Source: Cudoniella acicularis
Taxonomy: Eukaryota; Ascomycota; Leotiomycetes; Helotiales; Helotiaceae
Direction: 5' to 3'
DNA: 64,000 nucleotides
Assembly: GCA_013054445.1 (NCBI GenBank)
Contig: JAAMPI010000034.1
Coordinates: 1 to 64,000, forward strand
The notes under the pieces were generated by a model. It saw only the letters and a program-made list of their open reading frames with translations, did no database searches and was not told where the DNA came from. Numbering within the stretch: the stretch's first letter is position 1; each line of letters begins with the position of its first letter. Positions 42,905 to 55,516 of the stretch are shown piece after piece. The position numbers and the translations under genes are program-made.

Positions 42905-45321
42905 TCACGTAGAAGAGAAGGCTCCATTGTAGAGAAGGCAATCTTGAGCTTCCGACAAAGAAATGGCAGTAGAATGAGAAGGGAAGCGATCATGAAAGAA
43001 GTGGGAAAGCAGCTGACGTAGACTGACTTCGCACTTTACGCACTGATCAGTTCTGCACTCGTAAAAATGCATCAAAACGTACGACCCAGGAATCAAACCA
43101 AGGAGGGGCATCTCTGATCGTGGACAATTATGATAAGGGCATAAGAGATCTCTGTGGTCGTTTTTGAGATGTTGATCAAGAAGGACCTGTGCTATGAAAG
43201 CTTGCTGATGGCGGGGGCAGTCTTCCTCAGGGCATATATAGGGACCTTCGTGGTATTCATCAAGAGATCCTGAATGGCGGATTGAATAACGCCGGTCCAG
43301 GTTATCCTGGGCGCTGAAAGGTATCTTATGGCGAGGGCAGTCCTTTTTAGGGCACGCATAATAGCCTTTATAGATGTTGCTGTGTCGTTCTAACTTACCA
43401 TGTCCATTGAAACCCGTTTGGCAGTCTGGACATGTGAGCCTGAGTTGTAGCCCTACCACTTTGCGGAGGCTGTTTACTAATTCGAGCCGGTCCTTTTGCG
43501 AGTAGCTTGTTGATAAAAACATTAATCGAGCAATTTCGGGATATTGTTGTGATCGCACGCCATCTTGCACGTCTTGCATACCATCTTCCAAGTCTTCCAA
43601 GTCTTGATTCAACGACTTGAGATAGCGCGTACCATTACTCTGAACCCACTTTTTTTCGGATATTTTCTAATGCCTGTTTCTGCAGATGTCCTAGTATAGC
43701 ATTTGCTTTTGAATATGCCTAGAGAACAAGCCCCCTACGTGCTTTGGAGTCTTTTAGTTCTATCCACCTTTGGTGGAGTTGAACATATTCTGGATGCTCC
43801 CGGAGCGCCTCATCTTGTGGAGTGCCCTTGATTGAACAAGGCAAGCCCGGGAAGCGGTTGGCAGCTAAGCTTTGAAGTGACCCCAGACGGTTTTCCTGTA
43901 ACGGTCTACCGTGAGATAAATCTTGTAGCCCGATATCGACATGCTTATTAACTTAGTTATTCTGATAGACTTCAGGTTTTCGATGACCCAAAATTAAGCT
44001 CATTTCTGCCCACGTAGCACCTGGCGCTAATATAATGTTAGTATATATTATATCTGACATCAGGGTTACATACCGTCAAGCATATTCGCAGCCCCACGCC
44101 TGAATATATACGGTGTTAAGGAGAAGTTATACCCCATACGATACCCAAGTCCTTTCATAAACTTGATAACGGTATTATAGCACAGTGGGCTTATGCTGTC
44201 GCCCCTGCGGAAGAGCTGTGTTTCCAAAATGTGCGGATTGAATTCCAGTTTTATCACCCTACGGTCCAACTTGTGTTGATAGAGAAGTGCAGGTTCAAAA
44301 TCAAAGGCACCATGTTCAAACGCTAGATCAAGGAATCGAGCAATCAGGCATAGGTGTGAATGATCGGGGTCCTCTCGAAGGGTCAGGGTGACGCTAAAAG
44401 ACTATTAGTACCACTTGTTGAAGTTGTTCTGGGGGGAGTTATAATTCATCGTCTTTATCCCTTTTACCTTTCATTAAATTAAAAGTAATTGTAAGAGTTA
44501 ATTGAGGTAAGCGCCCACCGTCGGCTTCCAGAAGTGCGAAGCTGAGATTCTTTGGAGTATTATCTAAGTAATAAATTAAGCATACGACTTTAGGGGTTTA
44601 CCTTGTACTTCAAACACTCATTACTGCCTGGGTAAGAAGCCGCAGCAACAACAACGCCTGGCCGCGCAGCTGTGTAAAACAGGACCTGCAAAAAGAGTGT
44701 TAAAGTGACACGGGTGGGCTCTTCTCGATATCTGTGTGTATCTTCTAGCCATAAAAAGCGTAGAATGTCACTCAGATCTTGAGTGTCGGCGACTAGCTTT
44801 AGGCGTTTTTCAGAGGTAAGGCCAAATTCGGGTTTGAGGACATTGTATATATACTAAATTCTTTATTAGCTACCTGGCAGTGAAGAGACATAGTGGGTTG
44901 ATAATACACTGTGAGCTTCTTGCAAGTCATCCGCACAAATTTCGTAGTTGTAATAGCGACGATATGCAGTAGCTAGATTATAGAGGAAGGCAGACAGAGT
45001 GCATAGAGACACATAATGGCTTAGGAGACCCCGGCGCTCTTTTACTAGCGCCCTTAAAAAACCGCGAAGGTATTTTAGATCTGGAGACACGCCAGGTCTG
45101 CGCAATCGTGTAGTAAAACTTAAGAGCTCGTTAGCATATATCTTTCTTAACTAAAGATATAGTTCTTTTACTCTTACTAGAGCTGAAGAACCTGCTGGTG
45201 CTTCAATGAGGTTGGAGGGACGATTCTGGGTAGAACTGGTCCACCGCTTCCCTCTCAACCCTGCGAGAAGCTCTTCGAATGAAAGCCTTTCCCGAGGGGC
45301 GGACCGAATACCGGTTGCCAT
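42905..45321 (-). pseudogene. DUF3435 tyrosine recombinase with C2H2 tail, decayed (Starship-captain superfamily)
   Basis: From ATG 45321 the minus strand follows the DUF3435 plan: LRGFLRALVKERRGLLSHYV; after a 54-bp intron (44854-44907) VLKPEFGLTSEKRLKL and LFLQVLFYTAARPGVV (first catalytic Arg); after a 52-bp intron FALLEADGGRL; then REDPDHSHLCLIARFLDLAF, LGYRMGYNFSLTPYIFRRGA (second catalytic Arg) and, after a 47-bp intron, MSLILGHRKPEVYQNN. The codon where the family has the nucleophile Tyr is TAA (43953-43955). Other stops are TAG 45151-45153 and 43719-43721, both one C-to-T from CAG. Around 44400 the exon phases do not close. The T7 run 43650-43656 separates the C-terminal frame, which holds zinc-finger-like units (CPDCQTGF, CPKKDCPRH, CPEEDCPRH, CPYHNCP). 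Known relatives move large elements by tyrosine recombination; this copy cannot. Confidence 0.75.
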
Positions 45322-47823
45322 CTTAGGTATCAGGTGGAATAATTAGGGCGAGGAGCACATGTGTATGCCAAACTTTGATGAAAAGAGACAAGGAATAACG
45401 AGTCAAAACAGGTAAGGAGTGAGTTCGTATGCTGAACGTTAATGATCAGTGACGAGAATGACCAGCGGAAACAGGTGAAACGGCCAACAGCAGTGAAATA
45501 CGCCGCCATCTTGGCCGGGAGAAAAGCCAAAGGAGTATTTGCAACAGGGTACACGAAAATGAGGACCAGCGAAACAACGATTCGGGACAAGGCTATGTTA
45601 GAAGAATCGTGAAGTTAGGGTGGTGTCAAAAAATGGCAAGGCATCGCCGCTGCTTTTTCGATTTCCGGAAACCCGAATGGGGGGTTCCATAAAGCGGCGC
45701 TGGTTTTGAACCGTAAAACCCACCGAAAATTTCGACTTTTCTACTTCCTCCCTTCCTTCATGGCTAATGATGACGATACACAGTATCACCAATATAGGAA
45801 GAGAATGAACGCTCCTTTGGAGCATGATCTCAATATGACTATTTCTGAAGCCTCGCAATTCATTGTCAATCTTTTAATTGAATGCACCTGTTTTTCATTT
45901 CGGAATCAAATGTCCAACGGGCGAGCTACAGCTGGCCGTGCCAGCCTCTCTTCTCCATTACCCCCAGCTCCTTCCTACCCGGTGTTCTCTGTCATTGGCT
46001 CGCCGGTTTGTCAAGTTACTCAACATATTGTATGAAAGCACTTGCTTCTCATACTGTTATTGTACTGATTGGCAGATAGAAAGCATATGACGATTTTTGA
46101 ATTTGTGGTCGAGAAGCTCACAACCTTTCAAGTGCTTTCCCCTGTGCGATTCCCTGAATATTTCCTAGCGATTTTAGAAACCAGGCTCCTGTGAGCTACG
46201 TTGTACGGAAAACAAAATCGAGGACTTTCTTGGGAAAGGAAGCAGACGCTGAGGAATAAATGGGAGTTTCGAGACTTTGTACTTATCAGCAATTCTGATC
46301 GAGTTGGGCCTTCGTTCAGCCTATCATGTATTCAAGTTTCAATTTAAATTTCATCCATCTTTGCACTCATACCACCAATTCCTTATTTAATATGGATATA
46401 CGCAGTACTGACTACTATACCTTACCATGCCATTGGCGCTAAGTACCTTTCTCCACGAATCCTGTGTGCTGCCACGGCAGTGACTTTTCGACCAAGGCAT
46501 AATCGCAATCTTCAGGAGGATCACTCATGCCAAGCTTATGAAGACGAAAGATGCTTGTCAAAAGGGCGAGCTGGTTCTTCCCAAATGGGTTGTGGTTGCC
46601 CACTGGCAATTTTAGCTTTAGCTGTAAAAGATATCTACATCCAACTTACCTCCCCCCTTGACTCCCTTGAATTCTTTCCGGTACCTTGTACTATCAAATG
46701 AATAAGTTGTCTTTGTTGTTCAGTGCAAAGCACTTCGTTATATTTTAAATTTCCTCGAGAACGACCTTTGCAATTTCTAGATATGGTAACACTGACTGGA
46801 GAAAGTTACACATACTTTTGGCTGGAAATATTTGGAAGCTTTCAGAGAATTAGTAACGCCTGGACTATGTCGCTTGCTCCACTCATTTCGATAAGGGTCT
46901 AGTCATTGAAGCACCATTTAGATAAAATGGAGTTTTCTAACGGCAGAGGGTGATTGGGACACAGTTTATCGAGATAGTTTTGCGGATATACTATTAAATT
47001 TTCAAAATAACTCGACCTTTTCAATTTTTATGTGAAACGGCTTATACTTAACCAGGCTGTGTTCAAAATGCGATTTTTGACATTCTCAGAAACTCTCAAC
47101 ACCACACCACTTCCAAAACCGCAACCACACCCAATGTCACCAATTTCTTATCCGAAAACACCACACCCTAAAACATTACCTCACGAAGTATCCAACAAAG
47201 TAAAACCACCAAACCAAGGAACAAGTAAATAAAGTGGCGTGTTATGACGTGCCCCTCCGCCACAGGAACGGCCCGCCTTGGCTCAGACAGCTCCACGTGA
47301 TGATGAATTCTTCCAACCTCATTCCTGCCACATTTCCCTTCCACTTCTCCCACTTTCTGCACCTTTCTACCAAATATCCCTTAGTGCGACCGGAGGGAGG
47401 AAAAGAAGCCGTGCCGAAGTGCAAATCCAGAGGTGCGCGCTTGCCTCTGTGATGCCCCGAGACAGAAACCGACAAGCATCGGGTGATCCAATCACATTGC
47501 CACTCTCATTCCACTCTCCGTCGTGTACCTTTCCCCTCAGCCTTACTGTCTATTAAAACCAGCCCCTTCTTTTGCTTTTGGTCTATTTGAAACACTTTTA
47601 TCAAAATAATAATAAATACCCTAACATCTGCTTCAATTACGTCTTTGTTTCTTCGACAATAATATTAAAACCTTGGAACCTGGTTCTTTCACACCCAATC
47701 CTCCTCTAGCTACCTCTCCACCTACACGTTTTACCGCAAACCAATTCCACTTAAACCAACTTCTAAACATCTTCTTCTCCCCAAACCACAAACATCCAGG
47801 TTCAAATCCAAACAACCTGCAAC
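45322..47823. other. gap at the border between accessory and core regions
   Basis: Frames of up to 109 codons (45706-46035 +, 45330-45858 -) overlap on both strands and show no motif. 46100-47030 is moderately AT-rich. From 47030 onwards the sequence is rich in CCA/ACC words, probably the promoter side of the gene at 47824. No clear target-site duplication or element end was found by eye upstream of the recombinase. Confidence 0.4.
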
Positions 47824-48369
47824 ATGCCACCAACAAAACCTACTCCCCGCCCCAAAAGCCCAACCGGCATCGAAGTCTGGCGCCACGAGGTCTCCAACTC
47901 AGCCGTCACACCCCCAGACCCAACCTACGTCTCACCAATTATCAGACAACCTTCTTTCTGGAAGAAGATCCTGCAACCAAGGTCATCCTCCAACCCCATC
48001 AATTCAGAAAACCATTCAGGAAAAAGGAAAGCCAAGGATGCGGAAATGGAAGATGGGGTGAGGACAGAGATGTATTCGAGATCTGAGAGGGGTAGTGGAG
48101 GTATAAGGGGAGAGGAGGATGTAAGAGGGGAGGGGGAAAGGGAAAGGGATAGGTTGGGTGTTGAGGAAGAAGAAAGGGGCGGTAGTAGTATGGAGATTGC
48201 GAGTGGGGAGAGTGATGAGAGAGATGGGTTGAAAGAAAGGATGGAGAGGTTAGAGAGGGCGAGGCGGTTGTTGGATGGGGGCGGTGGGAGAGTTAAGGCT
48301 AAGACTCTAGCTTGGAGAACAGAAGCATATCGGGATAGAGTTGGTGAGAAAGATGAGGTGGGTGGTTGA
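47824..48369 (+). CDS. low-complexity hypothetical protein
   Basis: Single exon of 181 residues. The N-terminal 60 residues are Pro/Ser-rich (MPPTKPTPRPKSPTGIEVW) and look conserved in style, with VSPIIRQPSFWKKILQP. The rest is dominated by Glu/Arg/Gly (GEGERERDRLGVEEEERGG) and a charged helix (GLKERMERLERARRLLD). Codon use in the second half is strongly purine-biased, so part of the frame could be open by chance. No family known. Confidence 0.55.
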   Translation: MPPTKPTPRPKSPTGIEVWRHEVSNSAVTPPDPTYVSPIIRQPSFWKKILQPRSSSNPINSENHSGKRKAKDAEMEDGVRTEMYSRSERGSGGIRGEEDVRGEGERERDRLGVEEEERGGSSMEIASGESDERDGLKERMERLERARRLLDGGGGRVKAKTLAWRTEAYRDRVGEKDEVGG

Positions 48370-49081
48370 AGGCTAGGGGCTCTACGAAGTTAGTTCAAGT
48401 GCTGAGTGCCGTGTGCCGTTTATTAGATAGAACCGGGTCCTCAAAGGGCAGTATTAGAGTTTGGAAAAGGCTATACTGCACACCAACAAGGTACGTTCAA
48501 GTCACCGGAGAGTGAAGCAAACTTACTCTTTGTAGACGGTTATCACATTTGCAAGAGCAGGTATTTTTTAGTGTGGAGTGAATTCATCGCCTAGGCTACG
48601 TACTCGAAAGTTGCGCGCAAAGGTTTGTAGAGGTTATTCGCTATGACAACGCGTGGAGGAAATCCGAGGGATATCTAGATCAGAAAGCATGCCACCAGAG
48701 CGGACTAGAGTCCATCGCAAATAGAGAGATTCCGGGTACCCTTTGACAAAATCATCTCCCTAAGAAGACAATGAACCTTCGAGGCCCTTGTGAAAATTGC
48801 ATTCTAATATCGAAGACGCTACTTCAGAAGCTCATGAATGGCCCCGTCTGCAAAATACGTCCACGATGTGAGAAAGACCGCAGGGGAAGAAACGCAACCA
48901 GAAAGAAAAACATGATCATCAGGTTTCGCAGGATGGTGTATTCGCAATCGCCAAGGTACACTCGTTCTGCTTTTCATATCAACTCCCATCCCCTACCCAT
49001 GCTGCAATCACACCGCCAGCAAGCCAGGTATACCAGCAGAAGCATATGAAAAAGAGACGAGGAGATTCGAGAGTGAGAGAT

Positions 49082-50332
49082 CTAAGATTCAGGTGCGGGA
49101 GCAGCAGCCTCTGCCTTTGGTTCAGCCACGGTCTCAGTCTTCTCAGCCTCGGGAGCCTTCTCTGCCTCCTTTGGTGCCTCAGCCGCAGCAGCCTCGGGTT
49201 CGCCACTGTCTGAAGATGTCCAGAGGGTAAGGTTGTCGCGGAGCAATTGCATGATGAGTGTGCTATCACGGTATGACTCCTCGGACAAAGAATCGAGCTC
49301 GGCGATAGCATCATCAAATGCTTGCTTGGCAAGGTGGCATGCGCGATCTGGTGAGTTCAAGATCTCGTAGTAGAAGACAGAGAAGTTGAGGGCCAGTCCG
49401 AGGCGGATAGGATGGGTTGGGGTAAGCTCGGTTTGGGCGACATCAGTGGCATTCTGGATGGAATGGTTAGAAGTGGTTGTATAGGAGAATTGCTGGCGCA
49501 TACCTTATAGGCTTCGTGGGCAGCAGTAGCAGCGACCTTACGCTTCTCGCCGGAAGCAAACTCGGCCAAGTAGCGGTGGTAGTCACCTTTCCTAAAGGCG
49601 AATAGTCATTAGCAAATGCGCGCCAAAATAAGCTATAACAGACAAGCCTGAGGCGGATAAGACATACATCTTGTGGTAAAAGACCTTAGACTCGCCAGAC
49701 TCGGCCTTTGGAATCAAGGACTCGTCCAAAACATCAAGGACATCCTGGCAGACTTTCTCAAGCTCGGTCTCAATCTTTTGACGGTAGTCCCGGATGGTAG
49801 AAACGTGCTTGTCTGTACCCTTGGACTCTTCCTTTTGCTCGATTGAGGAGATAATGCGCCAAGAAGCACGTCGAGTACCAACGACATTCTTGTATGCAAC
49901 GGACAGAAGGTTTCTCTCATCAACGGTGAGTTCTCCGCCCAACTAGGTCACGCGTCATCAGTTTTGGTCCTTTCGCAGCAACCACCATCATGGCTGGTGT
50001 CATCCTGTGCATCGCGTACCTTGGCAACCTCCTTCATGTATGTAACCATCTCATCGTAGCGCTCGGCCTGCTCACAGAGCCTCGCAAGGAAGGTCTTGCT
50101 GCGGGATTGTCAGTCGGGGTACAGGGAGGGCGCTGGGACGCGGAATCGGGGGTCTGGCGAACCTTTCACGCTGTAGGAAGAATCTTGAGTCAGCATATTA
50201 CTCTCAAGGGATGGCGGCACGCCAGAACGACGATAGAAACGCGGTCAATAAGCATGGTGGGTAGTGGAGGGGAAGTCGGATCAAAGTGGAAGTTGATATG
50301 GTGGGCGCGAAGGGACTTACTTCAGTGGTCAT
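49082..50332 (-). CDS. 14-3-3 protein
   Basis: Binds phosphoserine/threonine motifs as a dimer and steers signalling proteins. Six exons: 50332-50321, 50170-50163, 50098-50020, 49942-49668, 49591-49504, 49453-49082; 834 nt, 277 residues. Core hallmarks are [57 protein letters not shown], the [18 protein letters not shown] motif and [15 protein letters not shown]. The tail is Ala/Glu/Pro-rich, as in fungal members. The second exon is only 8 nt (coding RE and part of S); without it the N-terminus does not read. Very firm call. It lies head to head with the Ca2+-ATPase at 52084, with 1.75 kb between the starts. Confidence 0.97.
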
Positions 50333-52083
50333 TCTTGTGGTAGTTCAGTGTTTGTATTAGGGTGCTGAGGAGGTGTCGATAAGGTAGATCGATGGTGTTT
50401 ACAAGAGGTGCAAAGCAATGAGTGTCTGGAGGTGTTGTGTGCTGTGATGGTCTCCCAAGTTCTGAAGGACCCTAGCGTGGTAATTAGCGAGTACCGTAGC
50501 CTGCCTGCACATCAAAAGTCAAGTCGCGCGGGCTCACTTGGAAAGACAAGCCGACAGCTGCTCACCTTTGTGCTTCGGACTGGTTGCGTTTTTTCTCTTC
50601 CTTAGTTTGTTTCAGGGAGCGCACTTTTTCGGTCTCTGGCTAGGACTAGTACTGCAGAAGAAGAGCGCAGCCTTATATTCACTCGAGGGTCACGTGTCTA
50701 ACAATGTTGAAGGGAGGGGTGCAAAGTTGCAATCTCAGCACATAAATCCTCATAAATAAACTGACCTGAGGCTTCCTCCCTTTTATTCAATCGCCCGGAG
50801 ACAGAGCCTGACAGAGGCGCGTCATTTGACCGCAAGACCTGGATGACAGGATGTCCGACCCCTCACCAATGATGAGTTTGTTATGGGGTCAACCAGGTTC
50901 TGTGGTACATAGCAAGTTCCTCTTCTTATCGCGAACATCATCCAAGTTCTGCCTTGTGTGGTTGACAAGGATTCAAGGATTCTTCATTCACAGCATGTGC
51001 TGGCAGGCGCCCGCCTATCACACACGGGCAAATGGCGATTGCCCAACAAATGAACACGGAAGTGTGAGACGTTTCTTGGTGTGACGAAGTCGACCTCCGG
51101 CCATGATGTGATGGCCTAGCAATAATAATGCCTATTCTTTCCACGAGCAGCAGTCACAGACTCACAAACAGTTCTGGCTGGACAACCCGGCACAGATATA
51201 CAGGACTCTTAGGTAGGTATCGAACTGCAACGGCAAACAAAAGCCATGTGTTCTTTGTGGTGCTGGCCAGTGATTCCAGTGCTTAACGGATATCACCAAA
51301 AAAAAAAGGCCTCATCTAGGCCTGGCCCATCCAAAAAGCAGCAGCGGCATGCTTGGTATCTCATGCAAGCCCCCAAAAACAATCCAGTCTGCATCAGAGA
51401 AAAGGTATAAGGAAGTCTCTAGCCGCTGGTCATAAAATGCGTTAGGTGGTACCACTGATCCTCTGTATATCCTCTGAATTTTCCAGGCGACATCGGCGGT
51501 GTCTTCAGAGACACGGGTTCGCAACTTCGTACGTCAGTGATCGGTTTCGGAGAATTGTCCACCAGGTCTCTCTTTTTTTTGGCTGATGTAAGATCTCGTG
51601 GTTGGCTGTCCTCGAAGGGCAGAATCCGATGCAGGTACCTTGGTATATCAATGGACACCTAGGTAGAGTTCATGCGGCTCAAACCTGTTGTTAAGTTCAC
51701 CAGCATCTTGAATGGGATCCACGAGAGCAAAGCCCAGGCAGGCGAAACAAGGGCTCGAATGCGATTCTGAAAACGTGGTGAATGACATCCCACTTTGTGG
51801 CACTTCGCTTATGGCAGGGCGGCGACTTTTGTTCCCGACGAGCGCGATTCATAGAGGACACTTGTAGATTTTCGAGAAGAGGAGCCTTCTTCTCTTACCA
51901 AGCAACATTTTAGCTCAACCACGGTTTTCTTTGACCTCGTGGGAATTTTCATACTCCGGTTCTTCTGCAACAACCGTCATCTTCTTCTTATGGTCTTTAG
52001 CAAGAATCTTCCTGTCGTACATGATTTGCACAATAGATAGGTGCTAGTCCCACCCACAAACTTTCCCTACTTTGCATCTCAAG
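50333..52083. other. shared upstream region of 14-3-3 and Ca2+-ATPase
   Basis: Divergent genes flank this 1.75-kb gap. Small frames on both strands (for example 51419-51658 -) have no support. Probably promoters and untranslated leaders; no TATA box stood out near the starts. Confidence 0.4.
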
Positions 52084-55000
52084 ATGGAACACGCATACAC
52101 CAAGTCGACCTCCGAGGTCTTGAAGCACTTCTCAGTCTCTGAATCCCAAGGACTGACCGAGGCGCAAATCCAAGCCTCGAGGGGAAAATACGGTCGCAAT
52201 GGTAAGCTTGAATTTCTATTGCGCCTCAATTTCTTGATCGAAGCTTAACTCTTCCACAGCAATCCCCGAAGACCCTCCAACTCCCCTGTGGGAATTGATA
52301 CTGGAACAGTTCAAAGATCAACTCGTCATAATCCTCCTTGGCTCCGCCGCGATATCCTTCGTTTTAGCGCTTTTTGAAGAAGACGGTGGCTGGTCAGCCT
52401 TTGTAGACCCTGCAGTTGTAAGCTATTTCGAGTCCCTAGTTTTGACATAATAGCTTACCATTCGCAGATTCTCACAATTCTGATTCTGAATGCTGTTGTC
52501 GGTGTTTCCCAAGAGAGCAGCGCAGAGAAAGCAATTGCAGCCTTACAGGAATACTCTGCGAACGAAGCCAAGGTTGTACGAAATGGCCACGTCACAAAAG
52601 TTAAAGCCGAGGAATTGGTTCCAGGAGACATAATATCAATATCCGTGGGGGACAGAATTCCGGCAGATTGCAGAGTTCTTGCGATTCAAAGCAACAGCTT
52701 CGCCGTGGACCAAGCTATTCTTACCGGAGAGAGCGAGAGCGTTGGAAAAGTTACTGATGTTGTGGACGATTTAAAAGCTGTGAAGCAGGATCAGATCAAC
52801 ACACTTTTCTCTGGAACAACGGTCGTGACTGGTCATGCAACAGCACTTGTAGTATTAACTGGATCCTCTACAGCCATTGGGGATATTCATGAGAGCATTG
52901 TGGCCCAGATTTCAGAGCCAACCCCACTGAAACAAAAGTTGAATGACTTTGGAGACACTCTTGCGAAAGTTATTTCCCTTATTTGCGTCGCAGTCTGGCT
53001 CATCAACATTCCTCATTTCAATGATGCTTCCCATGGAGGCTGGGCGAAAGGGGCTATCTATTACCTTAAGATTGCCGTATCCCTCGGTGTGGCCGCTATT
53101 CCAGAAGGCTTGGCTGTCGTTATTACAACCTGTCTCGCTCTCGGTACCCGAAAAATGGCAGCAAAGAACGCCGTAGTGCGAAGTTTGCCATCTGTAGAGA
53201 CCCTCGGAAGTTGCAGTGTTATTTGCTCTGACAAGACCGGCACGTTGACCACAAATCAAATGAGTGTCAACAAGGTTGTGTACATCAATGAAGCTGGTAA
53301 TGATCTTGAAGAGCTTGATGTCGAGGGAACGACATTTTCGCCCAACGGAAAAATCTCATCAAATGGAAAGGAGACTACCAATGTTGCTATGAAATCAAGC
53401 ACCATCTTCCAAATGACCGAAGTTGCCGCGCTCTGCAACGACGCACAGCTGGCGCTGGATTCAAAAACAGGACACTATTCAAACGTTGGCGAGCCGACTG
53501 AAGGCGCTCTTCGTGTTCTTGTGGAAAAAATTGGAACGAATGACGTAGCTCATAACCAAGCCAGAGCCGGAGTTGCAGCTCAGGATGCTCTCCACCATGC
53601 TAGTTCTTGGTACGAAAAACGGGCTCCACGTCTTGCCACTTATGAGTTCTCCAGAGACCGCAAAAGCATGTCAGTCCTTGTGGGAAATAAGACAACGCAA
53701 AGACTCCTAGTGAAGGGTGCCCCCGAAGCAATCATTGAGCGTTGCACACATACTTTGGTGGGTGCGAATGGCAAAAGAGTACCGATGTCAAAGAGTCTCT
53801 CCGACCTCCTACTAAAAGAAGTTGTGGACTATGGAAACAGGGGTCTTCGTGTTATTGCTTTAGCTAGCATCGAAGACGTCGCCTCGAACCCTCTTTTGAA
53901 GAAGGCAAAAACTACCACGGATTACTCGCAACTTGAACAAAAGCTAACTCTCCTCGGTCTCGTCGGTATGGAGGATCCACCCCGTCCTGAAGTCGCTGGA
54001 TCTATTCGCAAATGCAAAGAAGCTGGTATTCGTGTCATTGTCATTACTGGTGACAACCGCAACACCGCCGAAACTATTTGTCGACAAATCGGTGTCTTCG
54101 GGCCCTATGAGGATCTGAAGGGGAAAAGCTTCACTGGGCGAGAATTTGATCAGCTCAGCGAAAGCGAGCAGTTGAAGGCCGCGAAAACTGCGTCCCTATT
54201 CTCCCGAGTTGAGCCTAGCCACAAATCCAAACTTGTAGATCTTCTTCAATCTAATGGAGAGGTTGTAGCTATGACTGGCGATGGTGTTAACGATGCTCCT
54301 GCCCTCAAAAAGGCTGATATTGGTGTTGCCATGGGGTCCGGAACTGATGTCTCCAAATTGGCTTCTGACATGGTCCTTGCCGATAACAACTTCGCCACTA
54401 TAGAGGTCGCCATCGAAGAGGGCCGCTCTATCTATAACAACACCCAGCAATTCATCAGATATTTGATTTCATCCAACATTGGCGAGGTTGTTTCAATCTT
54501 CCTTACAGCTGCCGTTGGTATGCCAGAAGCCCTCATTCCTGTCCAACTCCTTTGGGTCAACCTGGTCACCGATGGCCTTCCCGCCACTGCCTTGTCATTC
54601 AATCCTCCCGACCACGATGTCATGCGAAGAAAACCAAGAAAGCGTGACGAGCCTTTAATTGGTGGCTGGCTCTTCTTCCGTTATATGGTCATTGGTATCT
54701 ACGTCGGCTTAGCGACAGTAGCTGGCTATGCTTGGTGGTTCATGTACAATGTCGAAGGACCACAAATCACGTTCTGGCAGCTTTCCCACTTCCATCGCTG
54801 CTCAACTCAGTTCCCCGAAATTGGATGCCAGATGTTCTCCAACGATATGGCCAAATCCGCCTCTACTGTGTCTCTATCGATTCTAGTCGTCATCGAGATG
54901 CTCAATGCCATGAACGCACTTTCCTCCAGCGAGTCTCTTCTCACTCTACCACTATGGGAGAATATGATGTTGGTTTATGCTATTACCTTGTCAATGGCAC

Positions 55001-55252
55001 TGCATTTTGCTCTCCTCTACACCCCTGTTTTGCAAACATTGTTCTCCATTCTTCCCTTGAATTGGAACGAGTGGCAAGCAGTCTTGGTGATCAGTGCACC
55101 CGTTATGTAAGTTTTCTAATATCGCCTGTATAAAAAACCACATACTAATATTCTGTCAATTTAGTCTCATCGATGAAGTTCTCAAGTTCGCTGAGAGGCA
55201 GCTTTTCATACAGAAGACGAGCATAATTGAGCCAAGAGCAAAGAAAGAATAA
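52084..55252 (+). CDS. SERCA-type Ca2+-transporting P-type ATPase (P2A)
   Basis: Pumps Ca2+ from the cytosol into the ER or related stores with ATP. Exons 52084-52201, 52260-52417, 52468-55106 and 55165-55252 total 3003 nt, 1000 residues, the normal SERCA length. Visible in order: N-terminal [27 protein letters not shown] (M2 end); TGES of the actuator at about 177; [13 protein letters not shown] of M4 with the Ca2+-site Glu; [11 protein letters not shown] with the phosphorylated Asp at about 346; [48 protein letters not shown] of M6; and M8-M10. The PEGL and NLVTDG residues that bind Ca2+ are intact. It resembles true SERCA more than the Golgi PMR1 group. Ends in a charged tail without a clear retrieval signal. 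Confidence 0.97.
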
Positions 55253-55516
55253 ATCCAATACAGTTGGAATCAGAATTGTACACTAGTAGAAAGTAGATAT
55301 AGAAATCATCTCAATGTACTTAGTTGCATCTTCTACTAGACTTCATTTCCTTCAAACCGAAAAATGTAGTGCTTTCGTTCTGAACAATAAAAGTTATTTG
55401 ATCATGTCATGTCCATTTGGTGTCATCAAGCTCTAATGCCAGATCTAATACTACACAAGGCAGGCATCTTCCCCACAAGCGTGCCCTGAATCTCTCATCC
55501 ATTCCATTTCGACCCC

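Noticed and set aside
52084..55252. Golgi PMR1-type Ca2+/Mn2+ pump
   Set aside because: Length of 1000 residues, the N-terminal region and the M4-M6 sequences fit SERCA better.
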